Of a DNA stretch of 64,000 nucleotides, positions 42,875 through 53,198 are shown piece by piece. This stretch comes from Mycolicibacterium sp. 018/SC-01/001 (GTDB lineage Bacteria; Actinomycetota; Actinomycetes; Mycobacteriales; Mycobacteriaceae). The notes under the pieces are model-generated. The model made no database searches. It was not told the origin of the DNA and was given only the letters and a program-made list of their open reading frames with translations. Every line of letters starts with the position of its first letter. The first letter of the stretch is position 1. Where the stretch lies: the NCBI RefSeq assembly GCF_007096635.1, contig NZ_VKAA01000005.1:213843-277842 (forward strand). Direction: 5' to 3'. The position numbers and the translations under genes are program-made.

Positions 42875-43330
42875 ATGGCTGTCCGTGCTTCCAGCGAGAT
42901 GGTGATCGAGGCGCCACCCGAGGCCATCCTCGACGCGTTGGCCGACATCGAATCGGTCGCGTCCTGGTCGTCTCTGCACAAGGCGGCCGAAGTGGTCGAC
43001 CGGCACCCCGACGGCAGGCCCCATCACGTCAAGGCCACGGTCAAGATCATGGGCATGAGTGACAAGGAGCTGCTCGAGTACCACTGGGGTGACGACTGGG
43101 TGGTGTGGGACGCGCAGCGGACGTCCCGGCAGCGCTGCCAGCACGGCGAGTACAACCTGGTGCAGGAGGGCGAGGAGCGGACGCGTGTGCGTTTCGATCT
43201 GATCCTCGATCTGGCAGCGCCGTATCCGGCATTCCTGGTCAAGCGTGCCAAGCGGATGGTGCTCGACGTCGCGCTGGAGAACCTGCGCCAGCGCGTGATG
43301 GCCGGCGGCGGGTACCGGCAGGCCCGTTAG
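42875..43330 (+). CDS. SRPBCC family protein
   Basis: A 151-residue Bet v1-like protein, paralogous to the one at 38671 (shared PEAILDALADIE, DGRPHHVKATVK, TRVRFDLILDLAAPYPAFLVKRAKR). It lies next to the convergent dapC-like gene, as Rv0857 does. It probably binds a hydrophobic ligand. A low-GC gap precedes it and may hold its promoter. Its stop overlaps the dapC-like stop by 4 bases. Confidence 0.87.
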   Translation: MAVRASSEMVIEAPPEAILDALADIESVASWSSLHKAAEVVDRHPDGRPHHVKATVKIMGMSDKELLEYHWGDDWVVWDAQRTSRQRCQHGEYNLVQEGEERTRVRFDLILDLAAPYPAFLVKRAKRMVLDVALENLRQRVMAGGGYRQAR

Positions 43331-44496
43331 GGGCGCAACGCGCCCAACCGCTCGATCGCCTCGTCCAGGGTCTGCTCCCGCTTGCAGAACGCGAAACGCA
43401 CGAGAGGGCTCCACTCGTCGGCGTGTGACGCGGCCGGGTCGCAGAACGCGCCCATCGGGATCGCCGCCACCCCTACGCGCTCGATCAACTCGGCGCAGAA
43501 GGCTCTGCCGTCGTCGAAGCCCAGCGGACGGGGATCGGCGGTCAGGAAGTACGTGCCGAAGCTGTCGAACACGTCGAAGCCGATGTCCCGAAGCGCCGCG
43601 GCCAGCCGGTCGCGCCGGACCTCGAACGAGCGGCGCAGCGCGTCCACCCACTCGTCACCCGCGTCGAGCGCCGCGGCCACGGCCGGCTGGAACGGCGCAC
43701 CGCCGACGTAGGTCAGATACTGCTTGGCCGCCCGCACCCCCGCGATCAACTGGCCCGGACCGCACGCCCAGCCGATCTTCCAGCCGGTGGCGTTGAACAT
43801 CTTGCCGGCGCTGGAGATCGTGATCGTGCGCTCGGCCATGCCGGGGTAGGCGGCCAGCGGACGGTGTCTGCGCCCGTCGAAGACCAGGTGCTCGTAGACC
43901 TCGTCGGTGATCACCAGAAGGTCGGCGGCCACCGCGATGTCGGCAAGTGCCCGCAGCTCGTCGTCGCCGGCCACAGCGCCGGTCGGGTTGTGCGGCGAAT
44001 TCACGATGATGGCAGCGGTTTTCGGGGTGATCGCCGCGCGCACCGCGTCCGCGTCGATGGTGAAGCGCCCGCCGTCGCGGCACATCGGCACCGCGCGCCG
44101 CCGGCATCCGGCCATCGCGATGACAGGGGAGTAGGAGTCGTAGAACGGCTCGATCAACAGGACCTCGGAGTCCGGCTCGACGAGGCCGAGGATCGACGCG
44201 GCGATGGCTTCGGTCGCGCCGGCGGTCACCAGCACCTCGGTGTCCGGGTCATAGGCGATGCCGTAGCGGCGCAGCCGCTGGTTCGCGATCGCGTGCCGCA
44301 GCGGTGCGATGCCGAGCCCGGGCGGGTACTGGTTGACTCCGTCGGCGATGGCTTGCTGCGCCACGGCCAGCATCTCCGGTGGCCCGGGTTCGTCGGGGAA
44401 GCCCTGCCCGAGGTTGACGGCGCCGAGTTCCGCCGCGCGCGCCGACATCTCGGCGAAGATCGTCACCGCGTAGGGGCGCAGCCGTTGAACCGTCAT
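43327..44496 (-). CDS. dapC: PLP-dependent aminotransferase, DapC-like
   Basis: A 389-residue class I/II aminotransferase. NSPHNPTGA and TDEVYEHLVF line the cofactor; the PLP-lysine is in SSAGKMFNATGWKIGW; the carboxylate-binding Arg is in VRFAFCK. Rv0858c at this position is reported as N-succinyldiaminopimelate aminotransferase of the lysine/meso-DAP pathway. Kynurenine aminotransferase-type enzymes look very similar, so the substrate is not certain. Confidence 0.8.
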   Translation of the reverse strand: MTVQRLRPYAVTIFAEMSARAAELGAVNLGQGFPDEPGPPEMLAVAQQAIADGVNQYPPGLGIAPLRHAIANQRLRRYGIAYDPDTEVLVTAGATEAIAASILGLVEPDSEVLLIEPFYDSYSPVIAMAGCRRRAVPMCRDGGRFTIDADAVRAAITPKTAAIIVNSPHNPTGAVAGDDELRALADIAVAADLLVITDEVYEHLVFDGRRHRPLAAYPGMAERTITISSAGKMFNATGWKIGWACGPGQLIAGVRAAKQYLTYVGGAPFQPAVAAALDAGDEWVDALRRSFEVRRDRLAAALRDIGFDVFDSFGTYFLTADPRPLGFDDGRAFCAELIERVGVAAIPMGAFCDPAASHADEWSPLVRFAFCKREQTLDEAIERLGALRP

Positions 44497-44605
44497 GGTG
44501 GCGAGGTTAATCGCCGCGGCACGCGCGGCCTGTGCCGAGATGGACGAAATGGCGAGCTCGTCTCGGTCTTATTCGCCCAAGCGTCGGTTTGGGCGGGGGT
44601 GGCTC

Positions 44606-45520
44606 TCAGAGGTGGCGCGGCGGGGCGACCGGCTGGTCGGGCCAGTCGGCGAGGTCGGCCGCCGTGGCTGCCGTCGCGTCGAGGAAGCTGCGCAGCAGGC
44701 CGTCGGGATCGGCCGCCGTGCGGACGGTGCGGTAGGGCAGGACGAACTCGCCGAGTTCGGTGCTGAACGAGGCCCCGTCGACGCCGAGATCGGTCGTGTC
44801 GTAACCATCGGGCTGCGGGTAGGCATAGGCGTAGAACACGCCCTCCTCGGCGCCGCCCGGCCAATAGCCGGCGCTGGCCACCTCGGCGTTGTAGGCCTCG
44901 GTCATCACCCAGTCGGGGCAGTTCGGCACGCCGCCGGGATGTGGCGGTGCTTCTCTGCCGGAGAAACGGGTCACGGCCAGATCGAAGGCGCCCCAGAAGA
45001 AGTGCACCGGGCTGCTCTTACCGGTGAAATCCGCGCGGTAGTCGGTCATCACGCGGTCGGCGCTGACCAGCGAGGTGAAGAAGTCCGTCACCGCGGCCGC
45101 GTCGTAGCTGGCGTGCTCGGTGTCCTCGGCGAACGGGATGGCATGCTGCAGTTCCACAGGTGTCGGGCTGATCGGTACGTCGATCCCCAGCTCGTCGAGG
45201 TGGCCGCGGAACTCCGCGTGGAAGTCGGCCACGCTGCGGGGCTGCAGCGCCATGCTGCGCGAGCGGCCGTCGGTGACCCTGATGCGCAACTCGTGCTCGA
45301 CGAAGTCGAAGCTGACGTCGAAAGCTGTTCCCTGCCAGCGCATCAGCGAGGTAGTCACACCCCGGGCATCGACGTAGAACACCGAGTTCCACCAGTGATT
45401 GACCGTCGGCGTGGCCGCCAGCTTCACCTTGCCGACGATCTGTGTCCACAGATGGACCGTGTCGCGCGTGTCCTGCCAATCCGCCACCACCAGTGCCGGC
45501 CAACCGTTCGCCTGTGTCAT
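44606..45520 (-). CDS. DUF5996 family protein
   Basis: A 304-residue protein matching the DUF5996 pattern: WPALVVADWQDTRDTVHLW, TQIVGKVKLA, NHWWNSVFYVDARGVTTS and a C-terminal FYAYAYPQPDGY / FVLPYRTVR. Function unknown. Soluble, no signal peptide. Not part of the M. tuberculosis order here, so probably an accessory insertion. Confidence 0.8.
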   Translation of the reverse strand: MTQANGWPALVVADWQDTRDTVHLWTQIVGKVKLAATPTVNHWWNSVFYVDARGVTTSLMRWQGTAFDVSFDFVEHELRIRVTDGRSRSMALQPRSVADFHAEFRGHLDELGIDVPISPTPVELQHAIPFAEDTEHASYDAAAVTDFFTSLVSADRVMTDYRADFTGKSSPVHFFWGAFDLAVTRFSGREAPPHPGGVPNCPDWVMTEAYNAEVASAGYWPGGAEEGVFYAYAYPQPDGYDTTDLGVDGASFSTELGEFVLPYRTVRTAADPDGLLRSFLDATAATAADLADWPDQPVAPPRHL

Positions 45521-45582
45521 CAGACCATCATCGACGACAGCAGCGGGGAATGGATCCGGCTTCGGCTGCGCTGTAGAGCAGC

Positions 45583-46689
45583 ATGACGTTCACCCTCGGC
45601 GCGGACTCGGCGCTTCGTAAGCCCATCCAGATCGGCGGCACGACGGCGCAGAATCGGATCTTCATGGCGCCGTTGACCAGATCGCGGGCAGATGCCGACG
45701 GCACACCGTCGGCGCTGGCTGCCGAGTACTACGCCCAGCGTGCGCAGGCGGGTCTCATCATCAGCGAGGCCACCGCCGTCTGCGAGCAGGCCAACGGCGC
45801 GTACCTGAACACGCCGGGCATCTACACCGACCGTCAGCAGGATCGTTGGGCCGACATTTCGTCAGCCGTTCATCGTGCCGGCGGCAAGATGTTCGTGCAG
45901 CTCTGGCACGTCGGACGGATGGCCCACCCGGAGATCAGCGGCTTCGAAGCCGTGGCGCCGTCGGCCATCGCCGCCGACATGGTGACGCACACGCCGACGG
46001 GGAAGAAGCCGCTGCCGGTGCCGCGCGCGTTGACCGTGCAGGAGATCGAGTCGATCGTCGGGCAGTTCCGCTCTGCCGCCCGCCGAGCCATCGACGCCGG
46101 CATGGACGGCGTGGAGATCCACTCCGCCAACGGGTACCTGTTGCACGAATTCCTCTCCGACGTCGTCAACCAACGCACCGACGCCTACGGCGGCTCGCCG
46201 CAGAATCGCGCCCGGTTCGCCGCCGAGGTCGTCGAGGCCGTCGCCGATGAGATCGGCGCCGACCGCGTGGGCTTGCGGATCTCTCCCGGGAACACGGCGG
46301 GTGACATGAGGGAGATCGATCAGATCAGCGCGTACGAGTTGCTGCTGTGCCGGATCAAGTCGCTGCACATCGGTTATCTCCACATCGTCAGTGAGCCGTC
46401 GTCCGAGCCGTTCGCTGCGCTGCGCACCCAGTGGGAGGGCACCCTGGTGCTCAACACGCCGCGCACCGTGGACACCGATTTCGAGACGATGGAAAACCTC
46501 GCCAAGTGGGGAGTGATCAGCGCCGCGGCCGTTGGGCGGGCGTTCCTGGCCAATCCCGACCTGCTGACTCGCCTGGAATCGGGAGCCGAGCTGAACGAGC
46601 CCGACGTGGCGACGTTCTACGCCCCCGGGCCGGCCGGGTACATCGACTACCCGACTCTGGACGAATTGGTGACGTCGACATCGGCGTAG
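45583..46689 (+). CDS. Alkene reductase, Old Yellow Enzyme family
   Basis: A 368-residue FMN enzyme. TIM-barrel motifs: NRIFMAPLTRSRA, QLWHVGRMAHP, GMDGVEIHSANGYLLHEFLS and NQRTDAYGGSPQNRARF. It reduces activated C=C bonds using NAD(P)H. ATG 45583. A few residues in the usual FMN loop (LRISP) are intact. Substrate unknown; NemA-type enzymes reduce maleimides and nitro-esters. Confidence 0.9.
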   Translation: MTFTLGADSALRKPIQIGGTTAQNRIFMAPLTRSRADADGTPSALAAEYYAQRAQAGLIISEATAVCEQANGAYLNTPGIYTDRQQDRWADISSAVHRAGGKMFVQLWHVGRMAHPEISGFEAVAPSAIAADMVTHTPTGKKPLPVPRALTVQEIESIVGQFRSAARRAIDAGMDGVEIHSANGYLLHEFLSDVVNQRTDAYGGSPQNRARFAAEVVEAVADEIGADRVGLRISPGNTAGDMREIDQISAYELLLCRIKSLHIGYLHIVSEPSSEPFAALRTQWEGTLVLNTPRTVDTDFETMENLAKWGVISAAAVGRAFLANPDLLTRLESGAELNEPDVATFYAPGPAGYIDYPTLDELVTSTSA

Positions 46690-46724
46690 GTGTGAATGCG
46701 CCGCCCCGGGGAAACATCCGGGGC

Positions 46725-46913
46725 ATGGCTACCTACCGTGTGCTCAACCCCAAGGGTGACGTCGTCGACACCAAGGACATCGAGAGCGCCGACGATGCGC
46801 ACGCATGGTTCGTCGACCAGAAGGCCGACAATTCGGAGCTGGGTTGGCGCATGGAGGTCGAGCACGACGGCGAGTGGTCGTTCTTCGACGACACCGAAGG
46901 CACCTCCGACTGA
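46725..46913 (+). CDS. Small conserved hypothetical protein
   Basis: A 62-residue protein (MATYRVLNPKGDVVDTKDIE ... AHAWFVDQKA ... WRMEVEHDGEWSFFDD). An alpha/beta pattern with several Trp. A REP-like palindrome follows. No family or function recognised. Confidence 0.72.
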   Translation: MATYRVLNPKGDVVDTKDIESADDAHAWFVDQKADNSELGWRMEVEHDGEWSFFDDTEGTSD

Positions 46914-46927
46914 CCCCGGTTCTTCCC

Positions 46928-46987
46928 GCGAGCAGACGCGAACTCGAGCTATCTGAGCCCAGATAGCTCGAGTTCGCGTCTGTTCGC
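46928..46987. repeat. Large perfect hairpin, REP-like palindrome
   Basis: A 23-bp perfect stem (46933-46955 with 46960-46982) closed by AGCC and extended by about 5 more pairs including one G-T. The outer part reads GCGAGCAGACGCGAACTCGA. I recall palindromes with this GAGCAGACGC ... GCGTCTG pattern as repeated extragenic units in mycobacteria. It sits just after a gene end and may act as a transcript terminator or stabiliser. Confidence 0.8.
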
Positions 46988-47001
46988 CCTGTTCAGCCGG
47001 G

Positions 47002-47055
47002 GCCCAACCAAGCGGTTGGGCGAGGCTGCTAGCATGCCGCTAGAGGAGCAGCCTC
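47002..47055. promoter_or_regulatory. Two adjacent inverted repeats upstream of fadA
   Basis: GCCCAACC/GGTTGGGC with loop AAGC (47002-47021) is directly followed by GAGGCTGCT ... AGCAGCCTC (47022-47055), whose interior contains CTAGC/GCTAG. They lie 61-114 bases before fadA, in its promoter or 5' leader. TAGCAT at about 47030 fits a mycobacterial -10. A TetR-type fatty-acid regulator or an RNA structure could be involved. Confidence 0.4.
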
Positions 47056-47115
47056 GCCGCAGCGTCCGTCGTGGACCAGCCGCGGATTCCGATCTGAACA
47101 GGACCTGGAGACCAC

Positions 47116-48327
<1,212 letters not shown>

Positions 48328-48332
48328 GAGAT

Positions 48333-50486
48333 ATGACCATGGCAGAGAACACGATCCAGTGGGACAAGGATGCCGACGGCATCGTCACCCTGACGCTGGA
48401 CGACCCCACCGGGTCGGCCAACGTGATGAACGAGCACTACAAGGAGTCCATGCACAACGCCGTCGAAAGGCTTGTGCAGGAGAAGGATTCGATCACCGGC
48501 GTGGTGATCGCCAGCGCCAAGAAGACGTTCTTCGCCGGCGGTGACCTCAAGGGCATGATGAAGGTCGGCCCGGAGAATGCCGCCGAGTCGTTCGCCGAGG
48601 TGGAGTTCATCAAGGCCGACCTGCGTGCTCTCGAGACGCTCGGCGTGCCGGTCGTCGCGGCGATCAACGGTGCCGCTCTGGGCGGTGGCCTGGAGATCGC
48701 GCTGGCGTGCCATCACCGCATCGCCGCCGACGTCAAGGGCGTCGTGATCGGCCTACCCGAGGTGACCCTGGGTCTGCTGCCCGGTGGCGGCGGAGTGGCC
48801 CGCACCGTGCGCATGTTCGGTATCCAGAAGGCGTTCATGGAGATCCTCTCGCAGGGAACGCGTTTCAAGCCGGGCAAGGCCAAGGACGTCGGCCTGGTCG
48901 ACGAATTGGTCGGCAGCGTCGAGGAACTGGTTCCAGCCGCCAAGGCATGGATCAAGGCCAATCCGGAAGCGCACACTCAGCCGTGGGATCAGAAGGGCTA
49001 CAAGATGCCCGGCGGCACGCCGTCGCATCCTGCGCTCGCCGCGATCCTGCCGTCGTTCCCGGCCCTTCTCAAGAAGCAGCTCAAGGGTGCGCCGATGCCG
49101 GCGCCGCGCGCGATCCTCGATGCGGCCGTCGAGGGTGCCCAGGTCGACTTCGACACGGCCACCCGCATCGAGAGCCGCTACTTCACCTCGCTGGTGACCG
49201 GGCAGACCGCCAAGAACATGATCCAGGCGTTCTTCCTCGATCTGCAGGCCATCAACGGTGGCGCCTCCCGACCGGAGGGCATCGCCAAGCAGGAGATCCG
49301 CAAGATCGGTGTGCTGGGTGCGGGAATGATGGGCGCGGGTATCGCCTACGTCTCGGCCAAGGCCGGTTACGACGTCGTGCTCAAGGACGTCTCACGGGAA
49401 GCCGCCGACAAGGGCAAGGGCTACTCCGAGAAGCTCGAAGCCAAGGCGCTCGAACGCGGCCGCACCACGCAGGAACGCTCCGACGCGCTGCTGGCCCGCA
49501 TCCATCCCACGGCCGATCCGCAGGACCTCAAGGGCGTCGACTTCGTCATCGAGGCCGTCTTCGAGAACCAGGAACTCAAGCACAAGGTGTTCCAGGAGAT
49601 CGAGGACATCGTCGAGCCGAATGCTCTGCTGGGGTCGAACACCTCGACGCTGCCCATCACCGGCCTGGCCACCGGGGTGAAGCGCCAGGAGGACTTCATC
49701 GGCATTCACTTCTTCTCGCCGGTGGACAAGATGCCGCTGGTGGAGATCATCAAGGGCGAGAAGACCTCTGACGAGGCGCTGGCCCGGGTGTTCGACTACA
49801 CGCTCGCGATCGGCAAGACCCCGATCGTGGTCAACGACAGCCGCGGCTTCTTCACCTCGCGCGTGATCGGCACGTTCGTCAACGAGGCGCTGGCCATGCT
49901 CGGCGAGGGTGTACCCGCAGCCAGTATCGAGCAGGCGGGTTCGCAGGCCGGTTACCCAGCGGCCCCGCTGCAGCTCTCCGACGAGCTCAACCTGGAGCTG
50001 ATGCAGAAGATCGCCGGGGAGACCCGCAAGGCGACCGAGGCAGCCGGGGGCACCTATGAGCCGCATCCGGCCGAGGCCGTCGTCAACACGATGATCGAGA
50101 TCGGTCGTCCGTCACGGCTCAAGGGTGCCGGCTTCTACGAGTACGTCGACGGCAAGCGCGTCGGCCTGTGGGAAGGCCTGGCCGAGACGTTCGGTGGCAC
50201 CAACACCGAGATGCCGCTGCAGGACATGATCGATCGCATGCTGTTCGCCGAGGCGCTCGAGACCCAGAAGTGCTTGGACGAAGGCGTGCTGACCTCGACG
50301 GCCGACGCGAACATCGGCTCGATCATGGGCATCGGCTACCCGCCCTACACCGGTGGATCGGCTCAGTTCATCGTCGGGTACCAGGGGGCAGGCGGCGTCG
50401 GCAAGGACGCCTTCGTCGCCCGCGCGAAGGAGCTGGCCGCCAAGTACGGCGAGCGGTTCACGCCGCCGGCGTCGCTGACCAGCTAG
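48333..50486 (+). CDS. fadB: Fatty acid oxidation complex alpha subunit FadB
   Basis: A 717-residue trifunctional subunit. N-terminal enoyl-CoA hydratase (about 1-300; oxyanion loops AGGDLKG and GAALGGGLEIALACHH, catalytic Glu in LPEVTLGLLPGGGG). C-terminal 3-hydroxyacyl-CoA dehydrogenase (about 330-700; NAD motif GVLGAGMMGAGIAY, GIHFFSPVDKMPLVEI). It forms the TFP complex with FadA in mycobacteria. ATG 48333 after TAGGAG; ATG 48339 is an alternative. Matches Rv0860. Confidence 0.95.
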   Translation: MTMAENTIQWDKDADGIVTLTLDDPTGSANVMNEHYKESMHNAVERLVQEKDSITGVVIASAKKTFFAGGDLKGMMKVGPENAAESFAEVEFIKADLRALETLGVPVVAAINGAALGGGLEIALACHHRIAADVKGVVIGLPEVTLGLLPGGGGVARTVRMFGIQKAFMEILSQGTRFKPGKAKDVGLVDELVGSVEELVPAAKAWIKANPEAHTQPWDQKGYKMPGGTPSHPALAAILPSFPALLKKQLKGAPMPAPRAILDAAVEGAQVDFDTATRIESRYFTSLVTGQTAKNMIQAFFLDLQAINGGASRPEGIAKQEIRKIGVLGAGMMGAGIAYVSAKAGYDVVLKDVSREAADKGKGYSEKLEAKALERGRTTQERSDALLARIHPTADPQDLKGVDFVIEAVFENQELKHKVFQEIEDIVEPNALLGSNTSTLPITGLATGVKRQEDFIGIHFFSPVDKMPLVEIIKGEKTSDEALARVFDYTLAIGKTPIVVNDSRGFFTSRVIGTFVNEALAMLGEGVPAASIEQAGSQAGYPAAPLQLSDELNLELMQKIAGETRKATEAAGGTYEPHPAEAVVNTMIEIGRPSRLKGAGFYEYVDGKRVGLWEGLAETFGGTNTEMPLQDMIDRMLFAEALETQKCLDEGVLTSTADANIGSIMGIGYPPYTGGSAQFIVGYQGAGGVGKDAFVARAKELAAKYGERFTPPASLTS

Positions 50487-50499
50487 GCATCACCTGTCG

Positions 50500-50536
50500 A
50501 ATCCCCCGGAGCCGCAACGGTTCCGGGGGATTCTGC
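50500..50536. terminator. Hairpin terminator between fadB and the PPOX gene
   Basis: AATCCCCCGGAGCC pairs with GGTTCCGGGGGATT (one G-T pair) around loop GCAAC. It lies between convergent genes. The T-tract is weak (TTCTGCTGTT), so efficiency is uncertain. Confidence 0.75.
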
Positions 50537-50545
50537 TGTTGTCCC

Positions 50546-50971
50546 CTAGAACGATCCCATGTCGGCCGACAACCAATGCTCGGGCCGCATGAAGACCGCG
50601 ATGTGGTCGCCGAGGTTTTCGTGCGCGAACTGCAGGTAACGTTCGGCGGCGTCTGCGGGCAGGTAGCGGTGGGCGAGCTCGGCCATCTGCTCATCGGTAC
50701 CCGGCTCGATCCTGCTGATCGCACCCTCGACGGTGACGTAGCGCGTCGTCGGCTCCGTGCGATCGACCATCAGAGAAAACCGTCCGGCCGCCTCGAGCAG
50801 CTCGGCTTTGCGTGAGTGCGTTCCGGTCAGCACCCAGACGTCGTCCCCCGGCCGGTACTGGTACCAGATCGGCACCGTCAGGGGAGCTCGGCCGTCACCG
50901 GCGGACACCGACAGAGCAGCGACGTGAGGCTCGGAGAGGAACTCTTGTCGTTCGTTTTCGGGCATGGGCAT
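50546..50971 (-). CDS. PPOX-class FMN/F420-binding protein
   Basis: About 141 residues from ATG 50971. A split-barrel fold of the pyridoxamine 5'-phosphate oxidase group: PHVAALSVSAGDGRAPLTVPIWYQY, VWVLTGTHSRKAELL and RYVTVEGAISRIEPG. Such actinobacterial proteins bind FMN, heme or F420. An in-frame upstream extension to 51064 is Pro-rich and lacks conservation signs. Cofactor and substrate unknown. Confidence 0.82.
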   Translation of the reverse strand: MPMPENERQEFLSEPHVAALSVSAGDGRAPLTVPIWYQYRPGDDVWVLTGTHSRKAELLEAAGRFSLMVDRTEPTTRYVTVEGAISRIEPGTDEQMAELAHRYLPADAAERYLQFAHENLGDHIAVFMRPEHWLSADMGSF

Positions 50972-51204
50972 GGCCTCAGCGTAAGGACGAACCCCGACAG
51001 TTCCGGGCGGCTGAGGTGGCCGACGGGGTGACACCGTGGGCGACGCCGTGAGCGGCGTGGACACCGGCGACGAATTCTCGGATCACGACGAAGATGCGGT
51101 GGTCGGTCATGCGAGGCGGTCGTTTGTAGAACATGACCCGATCATGCGGGGGTCGCGCTCGCCCGAACAGTGGCCCTGAGGCCACTATTCGATAGGATAG
51201 TGCC

Positions 51205-52179
51205 ATGCATACCGTGGCAATTCTGGCCTACGACGGGATGACGGGTTTCGAGACCGGGCTCGCCGCGGAGATCTTCGGCATCACCGAGCTCAACGAGAAG
51301 TTCTCGGCCGGTATCACCAGGCCCTGGTACACGGTGCAGTTGTGCGCCGAGACCCCCGAGGTGCGGCTTCTCGGCGGCGCCACCGTGCGGACGGCCTACG
51401 GTCTGGCCGAGCTCGCCGACGCCGACACCGTGTTGATCCCCAGCGTGGGTGACATAGAGGCGCCCGTCTCACCGGCGCTCGTGGAGGCGTTGCAGGCGGC
51501 CGATCGACGGGGCGCGCGCCTGGTGTCCATCTGCTCCGGAGCGTTCGCGCTGGCCGAAGCGGGAGTGCTCGACGGACGGTCGGCCACCACGCACTGGCTC
51601 TACGCCGACGCCATGGCGCGCCGGTATCCGAACATCGAGATCGATCGCGCGCCGCTGTACGTCGACAACGGCAGGGTGCTCACCAGTGCGGGCTGCGCGG
51701 CAGGCCTCGACCTCTGCCTGCACATCGTGCGGACCGACCACGGCGTCGCCGCGGCCAACGATGTCGCGCGGCGACTCGTGATCGCGCCTCACCGTGCCGG
51801 TGGTCAGGCGCAGTACATCGAGACACCCGTCCCCGAGCCTGCGGCCGACGGCCGGATCGCCGCGGGTATGGCGTGGGCGCTGGAGAACCTCGACACCCCG
51901 ATCACGCTGGACGATCTGGCGGCACAGTGCGCGATGTCGCGGCGCAACTTCCTTCGCCAGTTCGCCAAGGCCACCGGTAGCACCCCGATCAAATGGCTGA
52001 TCGAACAGCGTGTACTCGCCAGCCTGCCGCTACTGGAATCGTCCGCGCTCTCAGTCGAGCAGGTCAGCGCGCGCGTCGGTTTCGAGTCGCCGGTGACGTT
52101 CCGGTACCACTTCGTGCGGCAGATGCACACCACGCCGAGTGAGTACCGCAGCTGCTTCGCCGGTTCGGTCGCGCTGTAG
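51205..52179 (+). CDS. GlxA-type AraC family regulator with DJ-1/PfpI domain
   Basis: A 324-residue regulator. The N-terminal class I glutamine-amidotransferase-like domain (about 1-180) has the nucleophile-elbow SICSGAFALAEAG. The C-terminal AraC domain (about 215-320) has two helix-turn-helices (LDDLAAQCAMSRRNFLRQF; VEQVSARVGFESPVTFRYHF). It is followed after 23 bases by the LLM oxidoreductase gene, a possible target. Confidence 0.9.
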   Translation: MHTVAILAYDGMTGFETGLAAEIFGITELNEKFSAGITRPWYTVQLCAETPEVRLLGGATVRTAYGLAELADADTVLIPSVGDIEAPVSPALVEALQAADRRGARLVSICSGAFALAEAGVLDGRSATTHWLYADAMARRYPNIEIDRAPLYVDNGRVLTSAGCAAGLDLCLHIVRTDHGVAAANDVARRLVIAPHRAGGQAQYIETPVPEPAADGRIAAGMAWALENLDTPITLDDLAAQCAMSRRNFLRQFAKATGSTPIKWLIEQRVLASLPLLESSALSVEQVSARVGFESPVTFRYHFVRQMHTTPSEYRSCFAGSVAL

Positions 52180-52202
52180 CCCGTTGCGCCTACAGTCGGG
52201 GG

Positions 52203-53195
52203 ATGCGCTTCGGACTGTTCATCCCGCAAGGCTGGCGACTCGACCTGGTCGGTATCGACCCCGCAGATCAGTGGCAGGTGATGCGCGATCTCGCCGACTA
52301 CGCCGACAGTGGGCAGAGCTGGGATTCACTCTGGGTGTACGACCACTTCCACACGGTGCCGGTGCCGACGTCGGAGGCGACGCATGAGGCGTGGTCGCTG
52401 ATGGCGGCCTATGCCGCCACCACGTCGCGGATCAAGCTCGGCCAGATGTGCACGGCGATGAGCTACCGGAACCCGGTCTACCTGGCCAAGGTCGCCGCCA
52501 CGTGCGACGTCATCTCCGGTGGCCGAATCCAGATGGGCATCGGCGGCGGATGGTACGAACACGAGTGGCGCGCCTACGGCTACGGCTTCCCGTCGGCCGG
52601 GGCCCGGCTCGCACGTCTGGACGAGGGCGTGCAGATCATGGCGCAGGCGTGGCGCGAAGGAACGGTCAGCTTCACCGGCGAGCACTACCAGGTCAACGGA
52701 GCGATCGTTGCGCCGAAACCGTTGCAGCAGGAGGGAATTCCGCTGTGGATCGCCGGTGGCGGGGAGAAGGTCACGCTGCGGATCGCGGCGAAGTACGCCC
52801 AGTACACGAACTTCACCTCCGAACCGGAGGGCTTCGCACACAAATCGGAAGTGCTTGCCGCGCACTGCCGGGACGTCGGAACCGACTTCGACGCGATCGT
52901 CCGATCGGCCAACCTCAACATGATCGTCGGCGCCACCGAGGCAGAGGTCGAGGACCGGCGCACGAGGATCCGAAACCGGATCGCCGACGTGACCGGCGAC
53001 GCCGCTGCCGACGCGATGGTGGGTTCGATGGGTACCCCGCAGTCCGGCAGCGGCACGCCGGGGCAGCTCGTGGACGCCCTGCAGACACTGCGCGATCTCG
53101 GCTGCGAGTACGTCATCTGCTATTTCCCCGAGGCGGCCTATGACCGCTCGGGGATCGAGCTGTTCGAGCGCGAGGTCATCCCCGCGCTCGCCTGA
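52203..53195 (+). CDS. LLM class F420-dependent oxidoreductase
   Basis: A 330-residue luciferase-like TIM barrel. FIPQGWRLDL start, SLWVYDHFHT, GQMCTAMSYRNPVYLAKVAA, GRIQMGIGGGWYEHEW and IPLWIAGGGEKVTLRIAAK. This subfamily in mycobacteria uses cofactor F420. The substrate is unknown. Transcribed with or just after the GlxA-type regulator. Confidence 0.87.
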   Translation: MRFGLFIPQGWRLDLVGIDPADQWQVMRDLADYADSGQSWDSLWVYDHFHTVPVPTSEATHEAWSLMAAYAATTSRIKLGQMCTAMSYRNPVYLAKVAATCDVISGGRIQMGIGGGWYEHEWRAYGYGFPSAGARLARLDEGVQIMAQAWREGTVSFTGEHYQVNGAIVAPKPLQQEGIPLWIAGGGEKVTLRIAAKYAQYTNFTSEPEGFAHKSEVLAAHCRDVGTDFDAIVRSANLNMIVGATEAEVEDRRTRIRNRIADVTGDAAADAMVGSMGTPQSGSGTPGQLVDALQTLRDLGCEYVICYFPEAAYDRSGIELFEREVIPALA

Positions 53196-53198
53196 GTG

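Noticed and set aside
44574..44595. Hairpin CGCCCAA ... TTGGGCG downstream of the DUF5996 gene
   Set aside because: Only a 7-bp stem with no T-run on either strand; too weak to call a terminator.
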